Source: Angiostrongylus vasorum | Taxonomy: Eukaryota; Nematoda; Chromadorea; Rhabditida; Metastrongylidae | Length of the DNA stretch: 64,000 bases | Assembly (NCBI GenBank): GCA_018806985.1 | Contig: JADANN010000434.1 | Coordinates: 558,001-622,000, forward strand | Direction of reading: 5' to 3' | In this document: piece after piece, positions 45,291-57,700 of the stretch | How the letters are laid out: every line of letters begins with the position of its first letter | Position numbering within the stretch: position 1 is the first letter of the stretch | Made by a program: the position numbers and the translations under genes | Notes under the pieces: model-generated | The model's database searches: none | What the model was told of the DNA's origin: nothing | Seen by the model: only the letters and a program-made list of their open reading frames with translations

Positions 45291-46135
45291 AAATAACAAA
45301 TCAGAGTTACGATAACGAGTATGACGAGATGTACAGTTCCAAAACTACACAACATCGGGAACGGTTTACTTCGAGCTGGAAGCTGGAGCTGACAGCATTT
45401 CTCGCAGTCAAAAACATTTTGCCAAGAATACCGGTTCCTGTTTGTATTAAACTTTCCCGACTGCGAAAAAAACAACCGAAAGCATCAAGGCGAACATTAT
45501 CCTAAGAGCGCATGTCGAGGGAGTTTACAATGACAACAGAGCGCTTCCATAACTCTTAGCATTTGCCAAAGGATACGCGATACGATAGGTCCATACTATC
45601 TTGGAAAACTTTTCAGTAGACAATGGTGATGTTCTAAAGCGAGAAAAACACATGGATTTAAAAATGGGCAACGCTTAGAAACTCTATTGAGTACCGATGA
45701 AACAGTACTATGAATAAAGAGCAGGGAAACCCATCCCATGAAAAAAACCAAGCGTTGAAAAACTGGGCGTGACAGATGGTTTTTCGCAGAACGTTAAATG
45801 ATCATGGCAGTGACATGGAAGACGAATTATACAGATTTTTTTTGGCAGAATGTAATGTGGGTCGAGCTTGACACCCTCAGACAAGCCACCAATCTCTGGT
45901 AGACGCAAGCTCTGCTCGACTAAACAATTCAGCTGGTTCTTTGTTAAACGTATGAAACGTTTATTGCCCAAATATGTCGAGATTTTACACATCATTCGCA
46001 GATTGCTTGAACGATCTCTTCCGGAGTATGTTTGGCGTACATAACATCAAGTCGAACTAAACAATCAGACACAAACGGAAATTAGACCGTCTTCGATTTT
46101 CAGCGAGCACACATCAAAATTATGCATGCAACACA
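45290..46135. other. Unassigned intergenic stretch
   Basis: A 95-codon minus-strand frame (45708-45995) has no recognisable motif or splice support. Confidence 0.4.
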
Positions 46136-46137
46136 TA

Positions 46138-46398
46138 AAGCGCGTGTGGTCAAAGGGGCCTGCAATACACATGAGACCACGCACTCCAGGCTCATCAAGT
46201 CGTCTATCCCTCCGGGGTCGACAAATTGGTACAAGACTTTTCTGGGAGGATAGCAGCACTGGCTCGATACATCGGCGGGTTACATCGAGGCATTGTACAG
46301 GCCAGATTGCATTCAATCAGCTCTAATGGTGCTTAATGAAGTCGAATGATTGCGCATCCCTCAGGGATTGATCAACGCCGAGAGTTTCATCCTCTATA
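46138..46398 (+). repeat. Family A SINE
   Basis: The head is damaged (AGCGCGTGTGGTCAAAGGGG); the CCGGGGTCGACAAATTGGTA central block and CAACGCCGAGAGTTTCATCC end are clear. Confidence 0.85.
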
Positions 46399-46679
46399 TG
46401 ACACATAGATGTGATCACTTTGTGATGAAAAGAGACCACGACAGTTGCAACATAACAGTAGCTAGATGCAGGAGTCCCCACATAAAACATGTTCGCACGT
46501 GTTAATGGCTCGTGTTTGTTAACTAGACCTTTGCAGCTAAAACCGATTTAAGATCACCGATCGATGTTCGAAATCGTCACCGTACTTAAAACAGACTTAG
46601 CGCACAGAAGAAATGCGAGGGGGATGACATGAAAAAAAATTTTGTAATCTAACTGGATAGGACATATCCAAGCAAAGGC

Positions 46680-46935
46680 ATAAACGATAAATCGTTCGGC
46701 GCTGACCAATCGCTGAGAAATCCGCCATGAATTAGACTTCATCAAGCATCCTAGAGGTGGCAGAATGCATGTACCTTCGCCATGTATTGACATGCGTTTG
46801 CTTACTCATTTGCCAAGTCGCTCACCCATCATCCTCCCAGACAACCCCAGTATTAATTTACCGTCTTGGAAGAACGGACGGCTCTGATACTACGGGTATT
46901 GCAGAGCAGACTTAATCACTGCGCGGGGATGGTTT
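46680..46935 (-). repeat. Family A SINE, degenerate
   Basis: ATAAATCGTTCGGCGCTGAC start in reverse orientation; CCCAGACAACCCCAGTATTA marks the central block. Confidence 0.65.
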
Positions 46936-48370
46936 TTAGATAAACAATGATAACTCCTTGATTACTAGAGTATTTCGTAAGTTCAGCGCTTTCTAGATTA
47001 TAGAAGAGACTTCTTTTATCTCTTCTATTAATGATATATATATATATATAGATAATTTAAATTTTAAAGTTATTAGGTTTTTCTGAAATTAATGTCCGAT
47101 TTCAGCCAGTATTGTGAAAGTGGGATATCTCAGCAAAGAAAAAAAACTTTATTATTGGCAATAAGAACAATTGAAATCTACGGATTTCTGCCCACGAAAA
47201 GCAGGTTTAATCCTGATTCTCGTGGGCAAAAATCCTGACTGCGTAAAATTCTGGTCGCCTAGAGATGATGAAGTCCGTGAAGGCAGATTCAGCCACACTA
47301 GGCTTTCGAGAAGCATTTCTCGTGCATGAAGTACTACGCGTCGCCGCCACATGCTATTGTCAGGATTGGCCATGCCACGTGCTATCGTGCAGAAAGATTG
47401 GCCCCAATACGTTGACCAATGCGTGGCACATCCGTTAAAGCTTCTAGTGCACTTCTTCGATTTGCTGGAAATGCAATCCATGATGAACTAAACAACCGGC
47501 AACCCACAAACAGTCAGCACGAGTTCTTAGTACAATTCCGTCTCTTAGAAGTATTGCAAAGCTTCACTGCGATCAACCAACGATCTCATTGTCACCAATA
47601 GCCATGAAAAACCCAGTTCTCCTTAAATGTCACAGTAACGTCGAGAAACCGCTAGTTCTGGCTCCGCGGGAAAAGCGTCAACGATATCTCAAAACGTCGA
47701 GTTCTCTAATTGTCCTTCAACTCGTGTGCCATCCAGTTATCGGGCTTTTTTCGACCATCCAGTGTTCTTTAGAATTTCCACCACAATATATGCTTGCACC
47801 AAGTCTTTTTGCAAGTTGCCAAACAGTTGCACATGTATTTGCTTGCAGGGGGATCCTTTAGGTGTCATCGTTTTAGCATCGCATGACTCCTAGAGACGTC
47901 ACATAGTCGCGTTAAGGTTAAAGCACTTAAGGAAATGACTGTGGTGGTAAAAAACGTAACGTCTACGAAATGCTTTTTCTTCTCCGTTTGGCAACTACCA
48001 TACAAAAAAAAATCAAGCAACCTACATTTCACTACTAAGTGGGATTGCAGCGAAAATTATATATGGAATAAGAGGAAATCCACCAGCTGACTACCATGTT
48101 AGGTTTTGTCATTTTTTAGTGATCTGGCAGACAAAGGTATAAAATTCTCATAAACCTCACCCATTTTACAGCGTTTAAATCAGCATTTTCAGAAAGGAAG
48201 TTTCAGGAAATCCTTCAAGCATGAGCCAGTTGAGTTTTATAATTGCTACTTGACAAACAGCACTTGAAATCAACGCTTTCCTTGATGGTTTACTATTTGT
48301 TTTAGAAATAATTATTAGTTTTAACCTTTTTACTTACTGCCTACTCTTTTTGATGGCAGGGTATATTGCG
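46935..48370. other. Unassigned intergenic stretch
   Basis: Contains a short TA run near 47033, the hairpin at 47190 and overlapping open frames on both strands (minus 47152-47481, plus 47419-47601 and 47589-47861) without family motifs. Confidence 0.4.
47190..47227. other. 38-nt near-perfect hairpin
   Basis: GCCCACGA (47190-47197) pairs with TCGTGGGC (47220-47227); CAGG (47202-47205) pairs with CCTG (47212-47215) around a TTTAAT loop. Two A-U pairs are possible between the stems. No neighbour explains it. Confidence 0.6.
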
Positions 48371-48565
48371 AAATATAACTTCAACGAAGCTGAGATATTT
48401 GCAAAACTCTGGAACGCAGGTGCCTATGGTGGGGAACGAACGCGCTATTGTCCTTTCCGGGGAGTAACGCGTTCACCACCACACCATGCGGGTCCTTCGT
48501 TTCGCCTGTCTCTCAGCTAGTTCTATCGATTTTAGCTGAATTAAATTTGTAGAATATAACTATAG
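48370..48565 (-). repeat. Family B repeat, left arm of a second inverted pair
   Basis: Reverse orientation from GCTGAGATATTTGCAAAACT to TTTCGCCTGTCTCTCAGCTA, then an AT-rich junction. Confidence 0.85.
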
Positions 48566-48800
48566 CTTCAGCTTAACTGGGTTCAATGCCGATTTGGGCT
48601 CCCCAGATCAATCCCGTTGACGGGTGATTGCTGATGGCGAAAAAGATCGATAAAACTAGCTGAGAGACAGGCGAAACGAAGGACCCGCATGGTGTGGTGG
48701 TGAACGCGTTACTCCCCGGAAAGGACAATAGCGCGTTCGTTCCCCACCATAGGCACCTGCGTCCCAGAGTTTTGTAAATATCTCAGCTTCGTTGAAATAA
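48565..48800 (+). repeat. Family B repeat, right arm of a second inverted pair
   Basis: CTTAACTGGGTTCAATGCCG spacer, AGATCAATCCCGTTGACGGG, then the body to CAGAGTTTTGTAAATATCTC. The arms share CCCGCATGGTGTGGTGGTGA in inverted orientation. Confidence 0.85.
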
Positions 48801-49208
48801 TTATTAGTTTCAAAAAAACTACCAAGAAGAGTTTTGAACTAAAAATATAGAAGGTGAAAAACTCTGAAGTTAGAGCTAAACGTGGGAAAAAAATGACTGA
48901 CTATAACACCTAGAATTGAAAACAGTGCTAAATATTTTGCACCCTCCAAAAAATTTGCTTTAGAAGTGGTCTAGAAATATCCAAAAAAGTGAAGGGGGCT
49001 CAAATGGTACGGAAAAATTAAACAAACCTTCTGTCCAAAAACGATGCAGACAAAAGCGGAATACGTTCATTGTCTTTGTCGGACATACAGATATCTGAAA
49101 CGAACGCTTGAAACCGCCATCCCTAACTAAGGAATCTACGAGAATCCTTTCATTGGGGATAGATTGATGAAAGTACAGAGATTACTGCAGATCTGATACA
49201 GCAAAATA

Positions 49209-49380
49209 GAAATTATAACACGGCTAATAGAAAGGCGAAACGAAGGACCCGTATGGTGTTGTCGTGAACGCGTTAGCTCCTTGAAGTGGTAAAAGCGTTT
49301 TCGATCCCCACCGCAGAAACCTGCGGTCCGGAGTTTTGCAAATATCTCAGCATCATTGTAGAGATTATGTAGTACAAGCC
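49209..49380 (+). repeat. Family B repeat
   Basis: GAAAGGCGAAACGAAGGACC head, TTTTCGATCCCCACC B-box-like motif, GAGTTTTGCAAATATCTCAG tail. Confidence 0.8.
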
Positions 49381-50495
49381 TCAGGTATTTGTGCAAAATA
49401 AAATGGACGAATACCTTCTATTTCAGTACCCAAAAAACTAAAATCTGCTAACCTGCAGTCGACTTGGGCCTAAGAATATCCAAAAATTTAAAGAAAATCT
49501 TCGAGTGATACACTAATATTCAGGTAAATTTATAGAAGAAACGACCCATGAGAACCATAAAAAACGAAACAAAACGGCACGATAACAAACTCTACTGTGC
49601 AAAAACCTTTCTAATCGTATCAACGAGGTCTCTTCGTTCTCTGTCTAGCTGCTTGCGGTGACACCACAAATCACAACAAGGAAAGGCGTTACAGATAAGA
49701 TACCAGTACTAACCACAATCGATAGCATGCGTTTCAATAGCGATCTTACCCTCTTGCATTAGGAGAACTGTTCGTATCTTTCAGCGAATACAACGATCTT
49801 TACAATCACCAAGCAAACCATTGAATGATACTATAATAATTATTTAGAAGGAAAAACTGTAGTCATCAAAAGCTCTACGTAATACTCGGTCCCATTTTGA
49901 TGCCTCCTCCATTAACTTTACGTATAACTGAATTTGTCGACTGATGAGAATGTCACTAAAGTGTGGTCCTCCTCAAACATTACCTTCACTTCGCACTGTC
50001 TGCTCAACGAGAAATACAATCTCTAATTATTAGAATACTCGCTACAACTGTCTATTTCAAATCAGCAGCAGATGAATAGAATAGTCTTGGTCAATGCTCA
50101 TTGTTTAGAGCACTATTGACAACAAAACAAAGTAGTGGTCAATCTTCCTGCCGAATTTTGCTTGACTATTGATAGCCTTATCAATTAGGGTTCGAAATTA
50201 ACGACAGTTACGGCTAGCAACGTCCGAAGAATACATGAGATTGAGTTCAACTTCCTAGCGAAGCTCAGGAACTCTTGAAGACCCACCTTCATAATATCTA
50301 TCAGTTCCTTTTTTCTCTTAAATACATCTGTCTCATCACAGACTATCACTAGAAGAAAACCATTTAGATTCACACACCGATATACACGCACTGTACATTT
50401 TTCGAGAAGTAAGGTTAGTATATTGTGTGAGATGAACTTTGTCCAACACTTTTTGTAACTTTTTTGATTTCTTAACGTTTTTGTGTGAAAGAAAC
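49380..50495. other. Unassigned intergenic stretch
   Basis: A 127-codon minus-strand frame (50185-50568) runs into a family A copy and shows no domain; probably chance. Confidence 0.4.
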
Positions 50496-50720
50496 GGGTG
50501 CTTGTAGCACAGTGGTTAAGGATATCCTGCAAAATACACAGAGTCGTTGATTCATCCCTCCATTCCAAATAAATTTAACCTTTCACCTGCCCGCGGTCAG
50601 TGAATTGTTCCAAGACCTTTCTGGAAGGACAGAAACACTGATTTGGTAGATCGGTAGACATTAATAAGCATTTAACCGCCTCTACGGAGATAAACGAAGT
50701 CGAATACATCGTGGATTCTA
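50496..50720 (+). repeat. Family A SINE, degenerate
   Basis: GGTGCTTGTAGCACAGTGGT head and TCCCTCCATTCCAAATAAAT; the central block survives as GCGGTCAGTGAATTGTTCCA. Confidence 0.6.
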
Positions 50721-50984
50721 ACATTTGTTTGGTTCTTTTAGTTTAAAAGAATTGGTTCCTTAATCCTCTACACCTGGTATGGACAACAATAAACGTCCCC
50801 GGCATAAAAGACCACATAGACGTTATGGTGCCCATTTTCAGTTCAATGGGTTACAGAATTGTTTTTTCCAAACGATGTGCATTTTTCCGATAACTAATCG
50901 AAAGAAAATCAAAAATTGGAGGTGTGAGACCAAAAAAGCCATCCTTTACACTTAATCATCGGACTTTTCTTCAGCCATTGACCT

Positions 50985-51225
50985 TCGGCCAGCGGATACG
51001 GCTGGTACTTAAAGATTTTCGTCTTCGTTGTGAATGTCCTTAAATGTTGCTCGAATCAGCTATCCATGGAGTTCTGGGATAGCGGTGCTAAAATGTTCGC
51101 ACGTGCAATGGAGGGAATGAGCTGATCTCAGACAACTCTGGTCCCAATTTCCCAATCCCAGATGGTTGGAAGGATTGGTGAGCCAGAGGCAAGGTCGAAC
51201 AAACTGCACTAGCTGTCCCATCCTC
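50985..51225 (-). repeat. Family C SINE with the central block
   Basis: Reverse orientation: GGTCCCAATTTCCCAATCCC and GGAAGGATTGGTGAGCCAGA mark the block; GAATGTCCTTAAATGTTGCT marks the 3' half. Confidence 0.72.
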
Positions 51226-51529
51226 ACTGATCATGATGCACATTCTATTATTAGTTGTACGTCGCAATACAACCAAGAAACGAATCGTTCTTGTTGCATA
51301 ATAAAAGCGAAGAACTAACTTCAATGCGGCGACTAGACCTTTCGTTCGATTCATGGTGTATCTATTCTCAGTTTCCTGTTTTTTTCAGCTCGCATGCTTA
51401 TTTTGTGCATCAAAAATTATTTCTAAAACAGAACAAAGGATTGTACTGGCGACCGGTCGACTGTGCTTTGCGCACCTCTAGCCTTTGCGCTACACGCGTT
51501 ACCGCTTTCAAATTATTGTTGCTGATGGC

Positions 51530-51800
51530 ATTTCCATCAGGAAACCTAACTAAGAGTAAACCAATACGAGTATCCACCACCGTCCTGGTATCAAACTAGT
51601 TGCATGGTGGCAAATCTCCCTCTGATCCACAAAGGCCGGCAACTGCCTGTGGTCGGTAAGACCTGGTGCAGACTTTAGCCAGGCTGACTTCGGGACTCCA
51701 AGGAACCACAACGGATAGGCCAGCAAAACTCAGAAAAGTGGAGATTATGCTGGAGTCCACACAACCAGTGAGGACGGGCCGTCCAATTGTCAAGTGACGG
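51530..51800 (-). repeat. Family D structured repeat, truncated
   Basis: Begins at TTTCCATCAGGAAACCTAAC, so the CCTCCC and GGGG part is missing; the other end (ACAACCAGTGAGGACGGGCC) is intact. Confidence 0.82.
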
Positions 51801-52074
51801 AGGGAGGACATTTTTTGAACCATATAATTTTCAAGGCTCATATCAATCATGAGATACATCACATAACGTCTGAAGCTACATGACATAATGCACTCCTTAT
51901 CGACTACTTGGCCAAATGTAACGTTCATAATCTGAGCCATTGTTGCGGATTTACGTCAACATCCGAATTAATGTTATTTCAGCAGTCGATGTCCAATAAA
52001 AAAATGAAATGAAAACAGAAAAAGCACAATAGAATCCGCAATCTGCGCTTTGTAATAGACGTGGTCATATTTTT

Positions 52075-52385
52075 TCACATGAACGGCCATCATATTCTCT
52101 TAGCGTATTCCAGCACCTTTCGCATTCGATCACCTTTCCTTACATTTATCATCCACAAACGTCTTCGCATTTTCCCGTGTTGTTTTGGCTACTGGTTGAC
52201 GATTTCGTCGTCCACACGAACGCCGTGGAATCCGTGTCGTGTCGATTCTCCTTGAAATAGTGGAGATAGCCGGGAATGGGCGTTCCCACTTGGATCGGAA
52301 GGCAGCATTAGGAAGGCGTCGAACCAGCGCTTTTGCTTTCTGACAAATGGCATCACTAACTACTGTGCTGCCCCCCACCCATCGG
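52075..52385 (-). repeat. Family C SINE
   Basis: Reverse orientation: CATTCGATCACCTTTCCTTA, CGTCTTCGCATTTTCCCGTG, AGGCGTCGAACCAGCGCTTT (B box GTTCGA) and CATCACTAACTACTGTGCTG (A-box region). Confidence 0.82.
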
Positions 52386-52389
52386 GCAT

Positions 52390-53460
52390 GAACATGAAGG
52401 CATGAACTATATCATCTACTATATCACAAAGCGTCTAACGTTTTTTGCGTATGTACGTGTGTGTTCGCCATGGTGAATATAATATTTTGCCGGTTTCAGA
52501 CTATACTGAAACCAATTTCCACTGTCCATTATCCGCTTCCAACCGCCACCTTTTGCGTTTTCTTTTTTGCCTTTTTAGTTGACTTTGCATACAATATGAC
52601 CTTCGCTTGAAGTCTGAAGCATGAATGTGTTAGAAAAAGAGGCGTCAGGAATTGGAAACGCAAAGTCAAAAGTACTTTCCACACAACCTAGTATATGAGA
52701 ACTGACAAGTAAAAGAACTGCAATAATTTTAGCCTTACTCGATAAGCAGATATGAGGTTGTTAATAGAAAGTTTACTCAATAATGACTAGCCCACCGGCG
52801 CATTTCTCATTCTTCAGAGGCTGGAAAGGTCAAATTTACACGCAGTCTACTCAACCATATACTCACATCAACCAACAGAAAAAAAGAACCCCAGACCTAG
52901 ATCTCAGTTCAGTGCTAAACAGGTTCTTTCTCACACTCGTCGTTTTCGATGAGTCTTCCAGCTGTTCATGGAGGGCAACCACACAGAGCTTATATCGGTA
53001 GAGAATGAGCCTCTCTCAGATTAAAAAAACTAGGAGCAATTAATTACACGAGTGCATGCTTGACTACAAGTAGGAGGATGAACCGCAATGTGACGTCGCA
53101 CAGTCACTGAAACGCCAACTACTGCTGAATAAATACTATCTTGACTACCTCGTTTCTGCCGAACAAGAAAACAAAATTGTTGACCAATGCCGAGCTTAAT
53201 AATCCTGCTGTATTTGGGACAGTGTTCTGATGACAACGACCAATAAAGGAGTATAGCCATCTTGAGGGCAAAACTTTATGACGGGACGGGTTAGTAGTTG
53301 TCGTTTTCCTTATTCTCATCAACGACATATTAAACTTCTTCTTATGGAAACCTGAATGGTTGCATTTGTGTTCGAGGAGACTGCAGTCCATGCAACCATA
53401 TTTGACGCAAACCACCAAAATCTCACCTCACGTCCCCGTGTTCATCAGGAGTTTCTTTCA
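52390..53460. other. Region downstream of zw10
   Basis: No recognised repeat or gene; it may include zw10 3' flanking sequence and promoter sequence for pgp-9. Confidence 0.4.
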
Positions 53461-53462
53461 TG

Positions 53463-53468
53463 TTTAAT
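53463..53468 (-). promoter_or_regulatory. Possible poly(A) signal of zw10 (ATTAAA)
   Basis: ATTAAA on the minus strand about 150 nt beyond the zw10 stop codon; no AATAAA is nearer. Confidence 0.3.
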
Positions 53469-53615
53469 CAATACACATTTAAATAAAATTAACACTCATA
53501 AGTAAAACTATATCCATCAAAACGAAAATACATGGCACACTGGATCGATAACACATTCGGCCGCAAAAAAAGACGAAAACAGGTTGTTAACATTCACAAA
53601 CACTAGAGTGATATG

Positions 53616-54621
53616 TCAATATATCGAACTCAACAACTTTCGTCTTTGCTCCGTATTCATGAACAATGCCTTAACCAATGATCGAACTTCATTCGCCTTA
53701 AGCCACTGCGCCAACGGACCTTTGCCGCTACACCAACGATCATCAATTCCCTAAAAAGCTACAAAATCTTGTAACTACCGATATTTCGTCTTTTTCTCAT
53801 TTTTCTCCACGATATACGAATGTCTAGCATACCTCAGAGCTAATAACACTGCTATGCCAATAACTTTTTTAGAAACGATGGAATAAATTTCATAGTTTTT
53901 TGACAACACTTTCAATTAGACAATGAAAGTTTTCAAGCACTTTTTATCCAGTCCAAAACAACACCCATTCGCCTTAAGAAGCAGGCAGATTTAAAACAAG
54001 AGTCAAAGAGGTCCCTCTAAAGAGACAAAGGCTGTGAAAATGACGCCCGCTTTCAACTACTAATCAAAAAAAATATATATATATCCAAAAAATCTAGAAA
54101 ACATATATATATATATATATATATACATATATAAATACATACATACATACATCATACATACATACATTACATACATACATTACATACATACATACATTAC
54201 ATACATACATACATATACACACATACATACATACATATATACATATATACCTACTTGGGATACTTGGACACCCCCTTGTTCACTGATTGTGCAGGACACA
54301 GCATAATGTCCATTCTCCGGAGATTTGCTGGTTAAGCCATTGTGGTTCCCTGGACTTCCGAGGACAACCTAGCCAAAGTCTGCCCCAGATCGTCACCACC
54401 ACAGGCAATCGCGGTCCTTGTGGATCAGAGGGACACTGGCCACCATGCGACTACCTGGTACTGGTTTACTCTTAGCTGGGCTTCCTCATAAACCGCCGGA
54501 CTCCTTCTCAACTTGGGAGACTCTGCCGAGTGGAAGAAACCCCCCCCCCGCTGTACATCGCACCACACCACGACACCCAGGAACACCTCCCAGCCACGAT
54601 GACGCGGTAAACCGCTTGAAA

Positions 54622-54687
<66 letters not shown>

Positions 54688-54726
54688 GTATATACGTATA
54701 TATATATATACCATAAACCGCTGGAA

Positions 54727-54762
<36 letters not shown>

Positions 54763-57700
54763 TTATTGCTTATTGCTATTGCTTCAAGGCTCAAAGATCA
54801 AACGCGAAAGCAAATAAATAAGTGGTATTTCGTCCAGTCCAGCAAAACGTTCCACTCCGTAGATCGTAGGTGTATGGTGCGATAGCTTTCCCGTTAAAAT
54901 TTGATAATCTTACTTTGTTCTCTAATCTATAAATTTTGAACTCCTGAAGTACTCTAGCAATCGAGAAATTGTCGCCAGATATCGGAAAATCAGCTTCGTC
55001 ACGAAAAGGTAAAAGCTGGTTCAACCGTTTAGATTAATATGTCAGAAAGCCCAAACATGGTATATATGTATTCTTCCTGGAATCCCTATATATACATCTA
55101 GATTCCAGGAAGGATCTAGGGCTACAAGCATGTGACGTGTCGAAGAGGAATGAAACGAGTAAACAACGTACTGGTACCCCACAGCATGTGAGGACGGGGC
55201 ATCTGTAATAGTGAGCTGAAACATGGGAAGTGATCCCTAACCTCTCATACATTTTTTTATAAGCAGCTTCACAAAGAGATGCTTAACAACTATGGATGCG
55301 TTGTTTTCTTGGTCAGCAATCGCGACGTTGTTATACAGCATACATTTACTTGCATAGAAAACACAATACAACACAACAGTAACTGACGTTTCGGCAGTAT
55401 CGCCTTCTTCAGAGCCTGGAAGGGTATACTGATATACAATTTATTAGGTCAAACGCTTCAATAACACAGACGAAAAACTCTATGGCAATTACATGATCAA
55501 CAGCTTCTCGAAACACCCACCGCTTTTTTCGTGACTTCCAATGAGGAAGATTAGAACAGCTGATTGTAGTCGCATATGGTTGACGACTGCACCACCCCAC
55601 ATCAGAAATTCATCCGAAGATACGGGCCAGGTTGCGTGTGACCTCTGGGCATGAAGAGGCGATACTGCCGAAACGTCAGTTACTGTTGTATTGTATTGTG
55701 TTTTCTAGGCAAGTAAATGTATGCTGTATAACAATCTCGCGATTACTGAACAAGAAAACGACGCATTCATATTCCTATGCCGAGGTTAAAAGAAAGTCGA
55801 TCCTGGGAACTTAATAACTATCTTACAGACTTTGCTTCGAAGCTGGCTCTGTAATATTTTCGTACGCCAACGCCTTCACAAGTGCGGAAAATTGGGTGAC
55901 GAAAGGGTCACGACCACAACAGAAAGGTCTGGCTACTCAAGATACAGCCATTTGCTGTGAACTATTCATGCTATCCTGCCTTGCTTCTCCACCTTATGAT
56001 AACTTAATCATCAGTGGTGTATTGAAGTTACCCTATAATCCATATATTACCTCTTTAAACTTGTTAATTTCGCTGTGTTAGTCTTGTTGCACTATTTACA
56101 AAAGAATTAACAACCCAAGTTTAAGGAAAAAATTAGCTAAACTCGAAATACAAAAGTATACATTCCATGCAGTAATAGGAGTCCCGGTAATAATCAACAA
56201 CTCTCTGACTCACCACTCGTTTCGCTAAAAACGGCGTAGCTTTTATATAACTCGCTACATAAGTAACTTCACTACATGAAATATGTGTTTTTTGAAGACG
56301 ATGGTTATGAACAGAAATTATTTTCCAAGTAATTTAATAATGAACCTAGAAAACTACTAGCATCACTAACACTTAGACACCACGTTTTTAGCAAAAAAAA
56401 ATAGAAAAGAAAAACAGAACCATAACAAAGAAAGAAGTCATCGCTTATACCTGCAGACTTCCCTTTAAGCAGAAGATTATTTCTTTCATTCGAAAATACG
56501 CAGTAGAACAACTTTTATGGATTGATGACTGGCCTTTGATCGTGAATATTGGTATTAGTTCAGTTAGAAGAGTCTCAATCATAGTAGATGAGATGTCAGC
56601 ATCTACCGACCGAATGTCTTCTGTTCGCAAAATCACATCACCGATACTGTCTAGGAGGAATGAGACGACATTACCCAAAGTACATGAGTATACCATCTCA
56701 GGGAGAACCTTAAAAAATTATTCTACAAAAAAGTTAGCAATCATTATTAGATCATCTATATAGTAACTAACTAACGTCTTTAAGAAGGTTTGACACATTT
56801 TGAATGTGCATGAGGCAAGCATTCAGTACATTCTTCGCTGCATCATAACGCTCAAGATCATCTATTCCTCCAAATACTGCAAATAATATTTGGTATTTGG
56901 TACTTAAACGGTCCGTCCTCAGTGGTTGTGCGGGCTCCAGCATCAACACCAGTTTTCGGGGATTTGCTGGTTAAGCCATTGTGGTTTCCTGGAATGTCGA
57001 GGTCAGCCTGGCCAAGGTCTGCCCCTGGTCTTCACCACTACAGGCATTCGCAGCCCTTTGTGGATCAGAGGGATATTTGCCACCATGCGACTTTGATACC
57101 AGGACGATGGTGGACAATGATATTGGTTTACTCTTAGCTAGGCTTCCTTATAGAAACGCCGGACTCCTTCTCAGCTTGGAAGACCCTCTCGGAGGGACGA
57201 CTCCCCCCTCTACATCGCAGTTCGACACCCAAACCTCTCAGCCACGATTAGGCGGCAAACCATTGTGAGGGTAAATAATATTATGAATTCTAAAATAAAA
57301 CTATCGTAACCAATCAAATTAGACCAAAAACTATGGAATGAATGAGACTTTCTGATGTCAAGCATTCCAATCGCTTGCACAGAAATTACGACAAGCCCAA
57401 AAAAAAGCTGTTAAAAAAGCCATCAGAAAAACAAATAAATGCAACCAAAGAGATTATGATAAAAACCAACAATTTTCCCTGACCAGCATCACACTGGTGT
57501 CACGTCGGCACTGCGCCATTGTCTAAAAATGTTGATAAATAAATGAAGCAACACCAATGAAACGAATACCAACATTTACCTGTTCTAGAACATCTGCACC
57601 TATTTCGCGTATCTTCCACAGCGAATCCGACAAAATAGGACGAAAATTCGTGTACTTAAACAAACCATATTTCGAAAAAAATGAAAAACCAAGTTGACTC

